Part shown: piece by piece, positions 9,968 through 17,687 of the stretch | Layout: each line of letters starts with the position of its first letter | Numbering within the stretch: position 1 is the first letter of the stretch | Source: JANMZO01 sp963763135 | Lineage (GTDB): Bacteria; Actinomycetota; Acidimicrobiia; Acidimicrobiales; JANYDT01 | Direction of reading: 5' to 3' | Assembly: GCA_963763135.1 (NCBI GenBank) | Contig: CAVXNJ010000001.1 | Location: forward strand, 248,001 to 312,000 | Length of the DNA stretch: 64,000 bases | Notes under the pieces: generated by a model | What the model was told of the DNA's origin: nothing | The model's input: the letters and a program-made list of their open reading frames with translations, nothing else | The model's database searches: none | Program-made: the position numbers and the translations under genes

Positions 9968-11350
9968 ATGAGCGCAGAACACAGCCGTCTAAGTGCCCTC
10001 GACACGATGTACCTCGACGCGGAAACCGACGCTACGCCTATGCACATCGCGTGCCTCTTCACGATGAAGGCCGATCACTTCCTTGACTCGCGCGATCGCG
10101 TACGTTCGCGGGCGATCCGCGAGCACATCGACGCGAGTTGGCACGGTGTGACCGCTGCGCATTTGCGCCTGAGCGGAGGCGATCGCGCGGTCGCCCCTTA
10201 CTGCTGGGAGTACGACAAAGAACTCGATCTGGCGGCCCACGTGCAGATCACCCGCCTGAAGCCGCGAGCCACCGATCGGGATCTCCTCAACCGATGCGCC
10301 GACATCCTTCGTTCGCCTTTACCGCGAGACATCCCAATGTGGCGTTTGCATATCCTGAGCGGTCTCTCGCGGGGTCGGCTCGGATTCCTTCTGCAAATCC
10401 ACCACTCGTTGTCCGACCCACAGGGCGCTGCGGAAATGCTACGTGCACTTATGGACACCGACGAGCGCGAGGCCCACGACATGGAATACTCACGCGGCGG
10501 CGAGCGCTGTACGGCGGCCGGAGCCACCTCACCGCTCGAGGGTCGACCCTCCGTGTCAGACACGGTTCGGACACTCGCAGAAAATGTGGTCCACATCGCC
10601 GAGGGAGCGGCATACCTGGCTGCGAGCGCAAAGGTTCGCCCGTCAACGTCGCTCAATGCCCCCGTTACAGCGGCACGTCATCTGGACACGGCTACGTTTC
10701 CCGTCGCCGAAGCTGCGACTCTCGCGCACCGACTCAGCGTCACCGTCGATGATGTGGTGTTGAGCGCGGTAGCGGGCGCAATCGGATCGATCCTCGGCTT
10801 GCGTGGCGACCCTATCGCCACGATGGTTCTCGAAGCGCTGGTTCCGGTATCGATGCGTCGCTGTGCCGAGATAGCCGGTTTCGGCAACCAGGCATCGGTG
10901 ATGCAGGTGCCGCTCCCCATTGGTATCACCGACCCGTTGGAACGCACCCGGGTCATCCATGATGCAACCACGAAACGACAGGACCATCACAGTGTCGAAG
11001 CGGTCTTTTCGGCTGAACGGCTGGCGAACAGCCTCCACGTACCGTTCCAGGCGGGGTTGAACCGTCTGATGTTCGACCATCAGAAACTGGTGAACCTGGT
11101 GGTAACCAACATTCCCGGCCCCGATACTCCGATGTGGTTCATGGGCACCCCGGTCGCAACCATGGCGCCGTTTGTTCCGCTCGGTCGAGACCTTCCGCTG
11201 GCGGTGGCGTTCGCGACCTACAACAACACGTGCACCATCGGGGTCCAGTCTGATCCCAACGTGTGCGCCGATGCGCACAACTTCGGACGCGCGTTCATCC
11301 AGGAAATCCATTCGATGACGGCGCGACTGGCCGACTCCAGCGTTCGCTAG
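9968..11350 (+). CDS. Wax ester synthase/diacylglycerol acyltransferase
   Basis: A 460-residue WS/DGAT-family enzyme that transfers acyl groups from acyl-CoA to alcohols or diacylglycerol for storage lipids. The N-terminus LSALDTMYLDAETDATPMHI is family-typical, and for that reason I start at this ATG and not at an upstream one inside a tandem repeat. The active-site motif is HHSLSDP (residues 145-151); the canonical motif is HHxxxDG, so the last Gly is Pro. Later family motifs NIPGPDTPMWFMG and FVPLGRDLPLAVAF are present. It follows an acyl-CoA ligase gene that could supply its substrate. Confidence 0.87.
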   Translation: MSAEHSRLSALDTMYLDAETDATPMHIACLFTMKADHFLDSRDRVRSRAIREHIDASWHGVTAAHLRLSGGDRAVAPYCWEYDKELDLAAHVQITRLKPRATDRDLLNRCADILRSPLPRDIPMWRLHILSGLSRGRLGFLLQIHHSLSDPQGAAEMLRALMDTDEREAHDMEYSRGGERCTAAGATSPLEGRPSVSDTVRTLAENVVHIAEGAAYLAASAKVRPSTSLNAPVTAARHLDTATFPVAEAATLAHRLSVTVDDVVLSAVAGAIGSILGLRGDPIATMVLEALVPVSMRRCAEIAGFGNQASVMQVPLPIGITDPLERTRVIHDATTKRQDHHSVEAVFSAERLANSLHVPFQAGLNRLMFDHQKLVNLVVTNIPGPDTPMWFMGTPVATMAPFVPLGRDLPLAVAFATYNNTCTIGVQSDPNVCADAHNFGRAFIQEIHSMTARLADSSVR

Positions 11351-11360
11351 ACGCGGCGCC

Positions 11361-11385
11361 CGTAGACCAGGTTGCCTGGTCTACG
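11361..11385 (+). terminator. Terminator hairpin after WS/DGAT
   Basis: A perfect 11-bp stem CGTAGACCAGG/CCTGGTCTACG with a 3-nt TTG loop starts ten bases after the stop codon. There is no T tail. Confidence 0.65.
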
Positions 11386-11462
11386 CACGAACCCACGTAC
11401 GGACCAACCCACACGGGCACTCTCGGACACGCGCCTCCAGCGCCATCCGCGCCATACGCGAA

Positions 11463-11488
11463 TGATCGCCAAGGATTCTTGGCGATCA
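11463..11488. terminator. Second hairpin in convergent gap
   Basis: A perfect 11-bp stem TGATCGCCAAG/CTTGGCGATCA with GATT loop lies between convergent genes and could end transcripts arriving from either side. Confidence 0.6.
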
Positions 11489-11567
11489 CGCGTTCTCGTT
11501 TGTTGGGTTCATCGTTTGTCACGTGGACAATCAGTTCGACCCGAGTTCAGCTCGACCCGAGATCACA

Positions 11568-11852
11568 TCAGTCGGGCATCACCTTGTCGCGCACGTCACC
11601 CAGGGTCGTGGTGACGGCGTGCGCCACACTGCCGGCGACGTTCTTCAGATCGTCCCGCACTGCGGGATCATTGACGGCTGAACGCAGAGCGTCGAAGGCT
11701 CCTTCGATCGTGTCGCGGAGGTTGTGAACGGCGTCGTTTATCAACGTGCGATCCTCACCCGCGGCCTGCTCGGCGTGATACTTCAGTTTGAGGCCCAGGC
11801 TTCCGAGCAGTTCGCCGACCTGGTCCCATTCGGTTTTCGTGGTTTCATTCAT
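11568..11852 (-). CDS. Small helical hypothetical protein
   Basis: A 94-residue, mostly amphipathic-helical protein starting MNETTKTEWDQVGELLGSLG and ending RDKVMPD. I do not recognise a family. The heptad-like spacing of hydrophobic residues suggests a coiled coil or a small membrane- or granule-associated protein. An upstream in-frame start would add a Gly/Cys/Asp-rich stretch that looks non-coding, so the internal ATG is preferred, although no strong ribosome site is visible. It is convergent with the storage-lipid gene pair. Confidence 0.55.
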   Translation of the reverse strand: MNETTKTEWDQVGELLGSLGLKLKYHAEQAAGEDRTLINDAVHNLRDTIEGAFDALRSAVNDPAVRDDLKNVAGSVAHAVTTTLGDVRDKVMPD

Positions 11853-11942
11853 GGGTTCATCGTGACCGTCAAAACAGCCAGCCGACAGAGGCCGACCGAC
11901 TACGGGCACGGGACCTTTGCCACCGATCCGATGGCCCGCCGC

Positions 11943-12428
11943 TCAGACTGGCGTCGGATCCTCACCGCGCGTCATCCGACACTCGAAGGCACCCGCGTAC
12001 GACCAGACCAGTTCGTCGCCATCGAGCCGACGCGTCACCTCCACTCCGGGCAAGCCGACCGGGCGCAGCACATGGACCCCGTCTTCGAATGTGGCCACAA
12101 CCTGAATGCGTTGCTCGAGGTTCGCCGCCGCGACATCGTCGACCCCGTGCTCCACGGTCCCGTCGCAGACCATGTCATGGATGATGGGACTCGATGTCAC
12201 GATCAGTCGCAAGCCGGCTTGCTCAATTCGCTCGACGTGGTTCAGCATCGGATGTCCGGCGGCCGCGGCCGCCCCCGCGACGGTCACGCTCGCCGCTCTC
12301 CAGTAGCCACGGAGATCGGGCACCCCGGGAGCCAGCGGCTCAGTGCACAGCGAAAGAACCGGTGGCGGTAGCTCCCGCCCGATTCCGCCCTTAGGAGTTT
12401 TGGCGACGGGTATTTCACTCGCAAGCAT
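11943..12428 (-). CDS. Hypothetical protein, beta-rich (lipocalin-like?)
   Basis: A 161-residue protein with alternating polar/hydrophobic stretches (LRGYWRAASVTV, LRLIVTSSPIIHDMVCDGTV, RIQVVATFEDGVHVLRPVG, LVWSYAGAFECRMTR), as in a small beta barrel. The family is not recognised; a lipocalin- or FABP-like ligand binder is only a guess. The start is well supported by an upstream TTGACA/TAGGTT promoter whose -10 box lies six bases before the ATG, which would give a leaderless mRNA. It is divergent from an acyl-CoA dehydrogenase gene. Confidence 0.6.
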   Translation of the reverse strand: MLASEIPVAKTPKGGIGRELPPPVLSLCTEPLAPGVPDLRGYWRAASVTVAGAAAAAGHPMLNHVERIEQAGLRLIVTSSPIIHDMVCDGTVEHGVDDVAAANLEQRIQVVATFEDGVHVLRPVGLPGVEVTRRLDGDELVWSYAGAFECRMTRGEDPTPV

Positions 12429-12434
12429 GTGGGC

Positions 12435-12463
12435 AACCTATGTTATGGCAGTTTTAATGTCAA
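12435..12463 (-). promoter_or_regulatory. Promoter with near-consensus boxes, leaderless
   Basis: On the minus strand, TTGACA (12463-12458) and TAGGTT (12440-12435) are separated by 17 nt. The -10 box ends six bases before the ATG of the 161-residue protein, so transcription would start at or next to the start codon. Confidence 0.75.
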
Positions 12464-12503
12464 TTGTTCCGTCGGCACGAACGGCGTCGGAACGGGCGTT
12501 CGT

Positions 12504-12533
12504 TTGGTCATCGTTGTGTCGGGAAAGTAGTTT
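12504..12533 (+). promoter_or_regulatory. Leaderless-type promoter of acyl-CoA dehydrogenase
   Basis: TTGGTC, an 18-nt spacer, then TAGTTT, six bases before the ATG. No ribosome site is present in that gap. Confidence 0.6.
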
Positions 12534-12539
12534 GCGCGG

Positions 12540-13829
12540 ATGACAAGTTCGCATGACGACGCCATCGACGCCGCTTCCACCGCCACAGTGGCCGAGGCCG
12601 TGGCCTGGTTCGAGGAAAACTGGTCGCCCGATCTTCGACTCGGCGATTGGTGGGACCGTCTCGGCAATTCGGGTTGGGGTTTTCCCGGGTGGCCGGCGCA
12701 GTGGTTCGGAAAAGGCCTGAAGACCGGTGTCGCCCGTGCCGTTATCGGCGAACGACTTCGCCGGGGTGTCTTCGGTCCGCCGACCGGTATCGCAACGTTC
12801 CTCGCGGCCCCGACGATCCTGGCCCACGGAACCGACGAACAAAAGCAGCGCTACATGCCCGGCATCGCGACTGGTCGAGACGTGTGGTGCCAGTTGTTCT
12901 CCGAACCCGGCGCCGGGTCCGACATGGCGTCGTTGCAGACGAAAGCAGTTCGAGACGGCGACGAATGGATCATTACCGGCCAGAAGGTCTGGACCTCGGG
13001 CGCCCAGTACTCCCGCTACGGAATTCTCATTGCGCGGACCGATCCAGACGTACCGAAGCACAAAGGCATCACCTACTTCCTGATCGATATGCAGCAGCCG
13101 GGAGTGGAGGTGCGCCCGCTCCGGGAAATGACCGGTGACGCCGCCTTCAACGAGGTGTTCTTCACCGAGGCACGGGTGTCTGACAGCGATCGGCTAGATG
13201 GTCTGGGTGAAGGTTGGCGGGTCGCCATGACGACGCTCAGCAACGAGCGCGATCCGAGCAACCCAGGTCTCGGCGGTGGCGGCGGATCCCTCATCGGCAG
13301 CCCCGATCTCGACCTTACGGTCACCGAATACCTGAAGGTGCAGGCCGCGACGATCGACGGGTTTTCGTTCTCGATCGGTGGCGGGGTCGGACCGGTCCTC
13401 GATGCGCTCCTGACCGACTTCGACCGCACCGGCGATCCGATGACCCGGCAGCGGTTCGCCGCAATCAAGTCCATGCGCGAAACATCGAAATGGTCGGCCG
13501 AACGGGCCAAGGCCGCAGCGCGGGCCGGTGCCCAGCCGGGTCCGGAGACTTCAACCCTGAAGCTGGCCGGCACGCGTACGAGCCGGGCCATTCGCGATCT
13601 GGGCTTCGCCGCGATGGGCCCTCACGGAATGCTGCTCGGGGAAGACGCACCGGCCGAGGGACTGTTTCATAAGTACGCATTGTTTGTTCAGGCGAGCTCC
13701 ATCGCCGGCGGTTCCGACGAGGTGCAACACAACATCATCGGCGAGCGCGCACTCGGTCTACCCAAGGAGCCCGACGATTCGCGTGACAAGCCGTTCCGCG
13801 AACTTCGCGTGGGCACGCAAAAGCAGTAA
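12540..13829 (+). CDS. Acyl-CoA dehydrogenase
   Basis: A 429-residue FAD-dependent acyl-CoA dehydrogenase that introduces the alpha-beta double bond in an acyl-CoA. Visible signatures are WCQLFSEPGAGSDMASL (FAD and substrate contact), WIITGQKVWTSGAQYSRYG, and the C-terminal ASSIAGGSDEVQHNIIGERA. The last motif has Gly where medium-chain enzymes carry the catalytic Glu (EGT), common in actinobacterial FadE paralogues. Substrate is unknown. It ends at a strong bidirectional hairpin facing the metallophosphoesterase gene. Confidence 0.88.
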   Translation: MTSSHDDAIDAASTATVAEAVAWFEENWSPDLRLGDWWDRLGNSGWGFPGWPAQWFGKGLKTGVARAVIGERLRRGVFGPPTGIATFLAAPTILAHGTDEQKQRYMPGIATGRDVWCQLFSEPGAGSDMASLQTKAVRDGDEWIITGQKVWTSGAQYSRYGILIARTDPDVPKHKGITYFLIDMQQPGVEVRPLREMTGDAAFNEVFFTEARVSDSDRLDGLGEGWRVAMTTLSNERDPSNPGLGGGGGSLIGSPDLDLTVTEYLKVQAATIDGFSFSIGGGVGPVLDALLTDFDRTGDPMTRQRFAAIKSMRETSKWSAERAKAAARAGAQPGPETSTLKLAGTRTSRAIRDLGFAAMGPHGMLLGEDAPAEGLFHKYALFVQASSIAGGSDEVQHNIIGERALGLPKEPDDSRDKPFRELRVGTQKQ

Positions 13830-13843
13830 CCGAGCCCGGGAGA

Positions 13844-13872
13844 CTGACCTCGTCGGATCGCGACGAGGTCAG
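13844..13872. terminator. Bidirectional terminator
   Basis: A perfect 12-bp stem CTGACCTCGTCG/CGACGAGGTCAG with a 5-nt loop overlaps the stop codon of the minus-strand gene and lies 14 bp after the plus-strand stop. Confidence 0.7.
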
Positions 13873-14738
13873 CGCTTCATCAGTTCGCGCATCTCGTCGC
13901 CACTGATTTCGCCGGAAAGCCAGCGGATGACCGGTGTCGCAAGCTTGCGCCTCGGCCATGCGTCGTTGTCCATCAGGTGGCATGCGCTGACCACGGTGCC
14001 ATCCTCGTGGAACTCATAGGTGCGGTAGCCGGGCGGAAGCAACGTGTACTCGAGCCAGTCGAGGTTGACCGTGAACGCCGGGCAGGTGAAGACCGGACGC
14101 CCTTCGACGTCGGCGACGGAATCGGTGTGCGTATGGCCGGCACCGAAGCCCTGAATCTGGGGGTGGCGCCGAACGAGCGCCACGGCTTCCTCGTCGTGGG
14201 CAGCGGAGTTGAAGCTGCCCAGTTCCCGTGCGGGATGATGCGACCATACGAACACGTGCTCAGCGTCGGTAGCCTCGATCGTCTCTGTCATCCACGCCAT
14301 CTCCTGCGGTCCGAACTGCGGTCGCGCTTCGATCCGGTCGTGCTTGTCGTGGAGGCGTCCGTCGTCGCCGAGTTCGCGACCGGCGTAGTTAGTGTCGGCG
14401 AAGAGAAACAGCCAGTTGTCGACTCTCATCGTGCGCGACATGGAAAGCGATCGGCGCGGTAGGTGTGCCTCGAAGGGAACGACGAAGTCGTGGTTTCCCG
14501 CCAGTATGTTGGCCGGGACCGGGATGCGCCCGAGTTGCTCGACCGCTCTCCGATATTCGTCGGGTCGTCCGCGGTCGGCAATGTCACCCGTCACCACAAC
14601 CAGGTCGGGATGTTCCCCACCGAAGGCGTGCGAGAAGATTGCGTCCCAAGCGGCATCCGTGTCGTAGCCCAGCCCGCCATGGCTGCGATGGCCGGGAACC
14701 GAAAAGTGGGTGTCGGAAAACTGTGTGACGCGGAACAT
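13869..14738 (-). CDS. Metallophosphoesterase (CpdA/Icc-like)
   Basis: A 289-residue calcineurin-like phosphoesterase with the full two-metal set: FSDTHFS (D and H near residues 8-10), VTGDIADRG, LAGNHDFVVP, VWSHHPARE and GAGHTHTD. Members hydrolyse cyclic nucleotides, phospholipid heads or other phosphoesters; substrate is not readable here. The start is set at MFRVTQFSDTHF because a TAGGTT box lies seven bases upstream (leaderless type) and the longer frame upstream has no family similarity. Divergent from the TSUP permease gene. Confidence 0.82.
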   Translation of the reverse strand: MFRVTQFSDTHFSVPGHRSHGGLGYDTDAAWDAIFSHAFGGEHPDLVVVTGDIADRGRPDEYRRAVEQLGRIPVPANILAGNHDFVVPFEAHLPRRSLSMSRTMRVDNWLFLFADTNYAGRELGDDGRLHDKHDRIEARPQFGPQEMAWMTETIEATDAEHVFVWSHHPARELGSFNSAAHDEEAVALVRRHPQIQGFGAGHTHTDSVADVEGRPVFTCPAFTVNLDWLEYTLLPPGYRTYEFHEDGTVVSACHLMDNDAWPRRKLATPVIRWLSGEISGDEMRELMKR

Positions 14739-14745
14739 GCTTCCA

Positions 14746-14751
14746 AACCTA
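14746..14751 (-). promoter_or_regulatory. -10 box, leaderless type
   Basis: TAGGTT on the minus strand, seven bases before the metallophosphoesterase ATG. No clear -35. Confidence 0.45.
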
Positions 14752-14794
14752 TTGCCCCAGCCGGGCCCGCAGCCACCCGAAGGCCGATTCCGAA

Positions 14795-15640
14795 GTGAAT
14801 TCGGGACCCGGCGGGTCGGTCGGCAATACTTCAGATCGTGCACCGTCAGTTCAGCCAAGCCGAAGCAACGCCTTGCTGAACGCTACCTTCATCGCCGCGT
14901 CGACGGGCCTAAGCGGTGAGGCCACGACCTGGATCGCGGTCGTTTTTGCGATCGCCGCGTTTGCGCAGGCCCTGAGCGGCTTCGGATTTTCGCTCCTTTG
15001 CATTCCGCTGCTCACATTAGTAAGCACGCGTACCGATGCGGTCGTGTCCTCCACGATGGTCGGGATGGTCACCCAGATATGGATGGCATACAAGCTCAGG
15101 GCCGAGGTCAGCCGCGAGGTCGTGAAATGGGCGCTACCCGCCTCGTTCGTGGGGATGCCGGTCGGTATTCTCATCGGACACGTCGTGAGCGACCGGGCAT
15201 TACGGGTCGCCGTCGGTGTTGCGGTGCTTTTCGCGGTCATTGCCATACAACGGGGATTTGCCGTCCGGGGCCGACCGTCAAGAGTCGACAGTGTGGCCGG
15301 ATTTGTCAGCGGTGTGCTCTCGACGACCACCGGCACGAACGGCCCTCCGCTCGTTGTCGCCCTGGCCGGGCGATCCCTCCAACCGGGCATCACTCGAGCG
15401 ACACTGACCGCCCTGTTCTGTGGAGCGAACATCGTGACGATTGCGCTGTTTGCCGCCGACGGGTCGATCAGTTCACACGCTCCGGTGATCGCGATGATCG
15501 GGCTGGTTCCGGCGCTCGGCGTTCGGGCCGCCTCGGAAGGTCTCTTCCGAAAGCTCAACCCGGCCCGCTACCGCACCCTCGTGCTCACGCTGCTGACCGT
15601 CGCCGGCACGGTGGCAATCATCAACGCCTTTCGGACGTGA
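14795..15640 (+). CDS. TSUP-family membrane permease (TauE/SafE)
   Basis: A 281-residue integral membrane protein with about eight hydrophobic segments, for example TTWIAVVFAIAAFAQALSGF, ALRVAVGVAVLFAVIAI and TLVLTLLTVAGTVAIINAF. The GFGFSLLCIPLL segment and the central repeat with TTGTNGPPLVVALAG are typical of the sulfite/sulfonate exporter TauE/SafE family. Likely exports or imports a small sulfur-containing or organic anion. The start is uncertain: this GTG has a weak GAAGG upstream, and a TTG at 14873, closer to the first membrane segment, is an alternative. Confidence 0.8.
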   Translation: MNSGPGGSVGNTSDRAPSVQPSRSNALLNATFIAASTGLSGEATTWIAVVFAIAAFAQALSGFGFSLLCIPLLTLVSTRTDAVVSSTMVGMVTQIWMAYKLRAEVSREVVKWALPASFVGMPVGILIGHVVSDRALRVAVGVAVLFAVIAIQRGFAVRGRPSRVDSVAGFVSGVLSTTTGTNGPPLVVALAGRSLQPGITRATLTALFCGANIVTIALFAADGSISSHAPVIAMIGLVPALGVRAASEGLFRKLNPARYRTLVLTLLTVAGTVAIINAFRT

Positions 15641-15696
15641 GCCAGCACCGACGATCCTGGGTGTGACGACGGGCACATCGCCGTCCGTCGCGCGCC

Positions 15697-15702
15697 TATG
15701 GT
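15697..15702 (+). promoter_or_regulatory. -10 box, leaderless type
   Basis: TATGGT lies seven bases before the ATG at 15710, the preferred start of the acyl-CoA ligase. It overlaps an alternative in-frame ATG at 15698, which argues against that codon as the start. Confidence 0.45.
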
Positions 15703-15709
15703 TGTCCGC

Positions 15710-17248
15710 ATGTATCCGGGAACCTACGCCCAAACGAAACCCGACGCCCCGGCTGTGATCATGGCCGGAACCGGTGAGATCCAGACCTGGGCCGAACTCG
15801 ACGCCCGCTCCAACCAACTGGCGCACCTTCTGCGGTCGGTGGGCCTTTCACGGGGCGACCACGTCGCGCTGTTCATGGAGAACCAGGTCCACTACATGGA
15901 GGTCGTCTGGGCCGCCATGAGATCCGGCCTCTACATCACCGCGATCAACAGCTATCTGACCCCCGGCGAAGTGGCCTACATCGTCGATGACTGCGAGGCG
16001 GGTGCGTTCATCACAAGCCTGGCGAAGGCCGACGTGGCAACCCAGGTCGAGTTCCCGGAACGGGTCACAACCCGTCTGATGGTCGGCGGGAGCCTGGACG
16101 GTTTCGACGATTACGAAGAAGCCATCAGCAGGTTCCCAACGACCAAGATTCCTGATGAGTCCATGGGCACCCTGATGCTCTACTCATCGGGCACAACGGG
16201 TCGACCGAAGGGCGTCAAACGAGCCCTTCCGAAGACCGTGCCCGGCGAACCCGACCCGGCCCTGGCGCGGTTCGGTGTGCAGTACAACTTCCGAGACGAC
16301 ATGGTCTACCTGTCTCCAGCCCCGATGTACCACGCAGCGCCGCTCGCGTATTCGCTGTGGTCGCAGCAGTTCGGCGGCACCGTGGTCATCATGGAACGCT
16401 TCGACCCGCTCGCCGCGCTCGGTCTCATCGAACAGTACCGGGTCACGCATTCCCAGTGGGTTCCGACCATGTTTGTGCGGATGCTGAAGCTCACCGATGA
16501 GGAACGCCACCGCCACGACCTGTCATCGCTGGAAGTCGCAATCCACGCTGCCGCCCCGTGTCCGGTCCCGGTGAAGCAACAGATGATCGAGTGGTGGGGT
16601 CCGAAGCTCTTCGAGTACTACGCAGGCACCGAGGGAAACGGGTCAACGTTCATCACGAGCCAGGATTGGCTCCGCAAACCGGGAACGGTCGGGCGCGCTG
16701 CGTCGGGCACCCTACACATTCTCGACGAGGAGGGGAACGAGGTCGGACCCGGGGTCGAGGGCACGGTGTGGTTCAAGGGCGGGGGCGAGTTCGAGTACCA
16801 CAATGCCCCGGAGAAGAATGCGGAATCGCACCGCCCGGGCGGGCTTTCCACGTTGGGCGACGTCGGTTACGTCGACGATGAGGGTTACCTCTTCCTCACC
16901 GACCGCAAGGCGTACATGATCATCGCCGGCGGCGTGAACATCTATCCGAGGGAAATCGAAGACGTGCTCGTCGCCCACCCCGCCGTCGCCGACGTTGCCG
17001 TCTTCGGCATTCCCAACGACGATCTCGGCGAAGAGGTCAAAGCGGTCGTGCAGCCCGTCGACATGGGAGCGGCCGGGCCGGAACTCGCTCGAGAACTCCT
17101 GGCCTACTGCGGAGAGCACCTGGCCCGCTTCAAAGTGCCGAGGTCGCTTGATTTCGAAGCGGAGTTACCGCGCCTGCCGACGGGAAAGCTCTACAAGCGT
17201 CTGCTGCGCGACCGCTACATGGGCAAGACCGACTCGACGATCGTTTGA
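15710..17248 (+). CDS. Acyl-CoA synthetase (AMP-forming)
   Basis: A 512-residue ANL ligase. Motifs: LMLYSSGTTGRPKGVKRAL (P-loop), EYYAGTEGNG (A5 motif variant), LGDVGYVDDEGYLFLTDRKA (A7/A8) and LPTGKLYKRLLRDRY with the catalytic Lys near the C-terminus. Begins MYPGTYAQTKPDAPAVIMAG, typical of actinobacterial FadD paralogues acting on fatty, aromatic or terpenoid acids. The substrate cannot be read. It starts 69 bp after the TSUP gene on the same strand, but has its own TATGGT box, so it is probably a separate unit. Confidence 0.87.
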   Translation: MYPGTYAQTKPDAPAVIMAGTGEIQTWAELDARSNQLAHLLRSVGLSRGDHVALFMENQVHYMEVVWAAMRSGLYITAINSYLTPGEVAYIVDDCEAGAFITSLAKADVATQVEFPERVTTRLMVGGSLDGFDDYEEAISRFPTTKIPDESMGTLMLYSSGTTGRPKGVKRALPKTVPGEPDPALARFGVQYNFRDDMVYLSPAPMYHAAPLAYSLWSQQFGGTVVIMERFDPLAALGLIEQYRVTHSQWVPTMFVRMLKLTDEERHRHDLSSLEVAIHAAAPCPVPVKQQMIEWWGPKLFEYYAGTEGNGSTFITSQDWLRKPGTVGRAASGTLHILDEEGNEVGPGVEGTVWFKGGGEFEYHNAPEKNAESHRPGGLSTLGDVGYVDDEGYLFLTDRKAYMIIAGGVNIYPREIEDVLVAHPAVADVAVFGIPNDDLGEEVKAVVQPVDMGAAGPELARELLAYCGEHLARFKVPRSLDFEAELPRLPTGKLYKRLLRDRYMGKTDSTIV

Positions 17249-17366
17249 GCCTTTGAGCACATGTGCGACCCGTCGCTGACAAGCACTTCGGCGAGTTGTA
17301 TTGGATCGACCCGCTCCCTCTGGTAAACAGTTGCGGGCACCGTGCCCTGATTCAAGAGGAGTCACC

Positions 17367-17573
17367 ATGGCAAATGTCGCGAAGTACCTGGACAAGGCAT
17401 ACGAGAACATGGAGTTCTCGGAGCTTGTCAATGCACCCGTTGAGGCCCTTGCGGGCGTTTCGGCGGCCGATGGCGAGGCTCTCGCCAAGACCCTGAACAT
17501 CAAGACGATCGGCGACCTGGCCACAAACAAGTACGTCCTGTGGGCCCAGGCGATCGCCACCCTCAGCAAGTAG
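17367..17573 (+). CDS. Small HhH-like protein
   Basis: A 68-residue protein starting MANVAKYLDKAYENMEFSEL. The middle (VEALAGVSAADGEALAKTLN, then IKTIGDLATNKYVLWAQAI) has the pattern of a helix-hairpin-helix domain such as DUF4332, where 'L-x-G-V' and 'I-x-T-I-x-D-L-A' mark two short helices. It could bind nucleic acid or a partner protein; no function is established. AGAGGAGTCACC gives a strong ribosome site. It is followed by direct repeats and a strong hairpin. Confidence 0.75.
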   Translation: MANVAKYLDKAYENMEFSELVNAPVEALAGVSAADGEALAKTLNIKTIGDLATNKYVLWAQAIATLSK

Positions 17574-17578
17574 TCCGT

Positions 17579-17618
17579 TTGCAGTAGTAACGGTTGCAGT
17601 AGTACGGTTGCAGTAGTA
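17579..17618 (+). repeat. Three copies of TTGCAGTAGTA
   Basis: Copies start at 17579, 17594 and 17608 (spacing 15 and 14 nt), just after the stop codon of the 68-residue protein and before its terminator hairpin. Confidence 0.8.
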
Positions 17619-17619
17619 C

Positions 17620-17650
17620 CGGCCCGTGTTCGCTTGTGCGACACGGGCCG
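17620..17650. terminator. Bidirectional terminator hairpin
   Basis: A 10-bp stem CGGCCCGTGT/ACACGGGCCG with an 11-nt loop between convergent genes. It is followed by two copies of GTTGTACACCC (17653-17682). Confidence 0.7.
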
Positions 17651-17687
17651 AGTTGTACACCCGGTTGTCCCGTTGTACACCCCAAGG

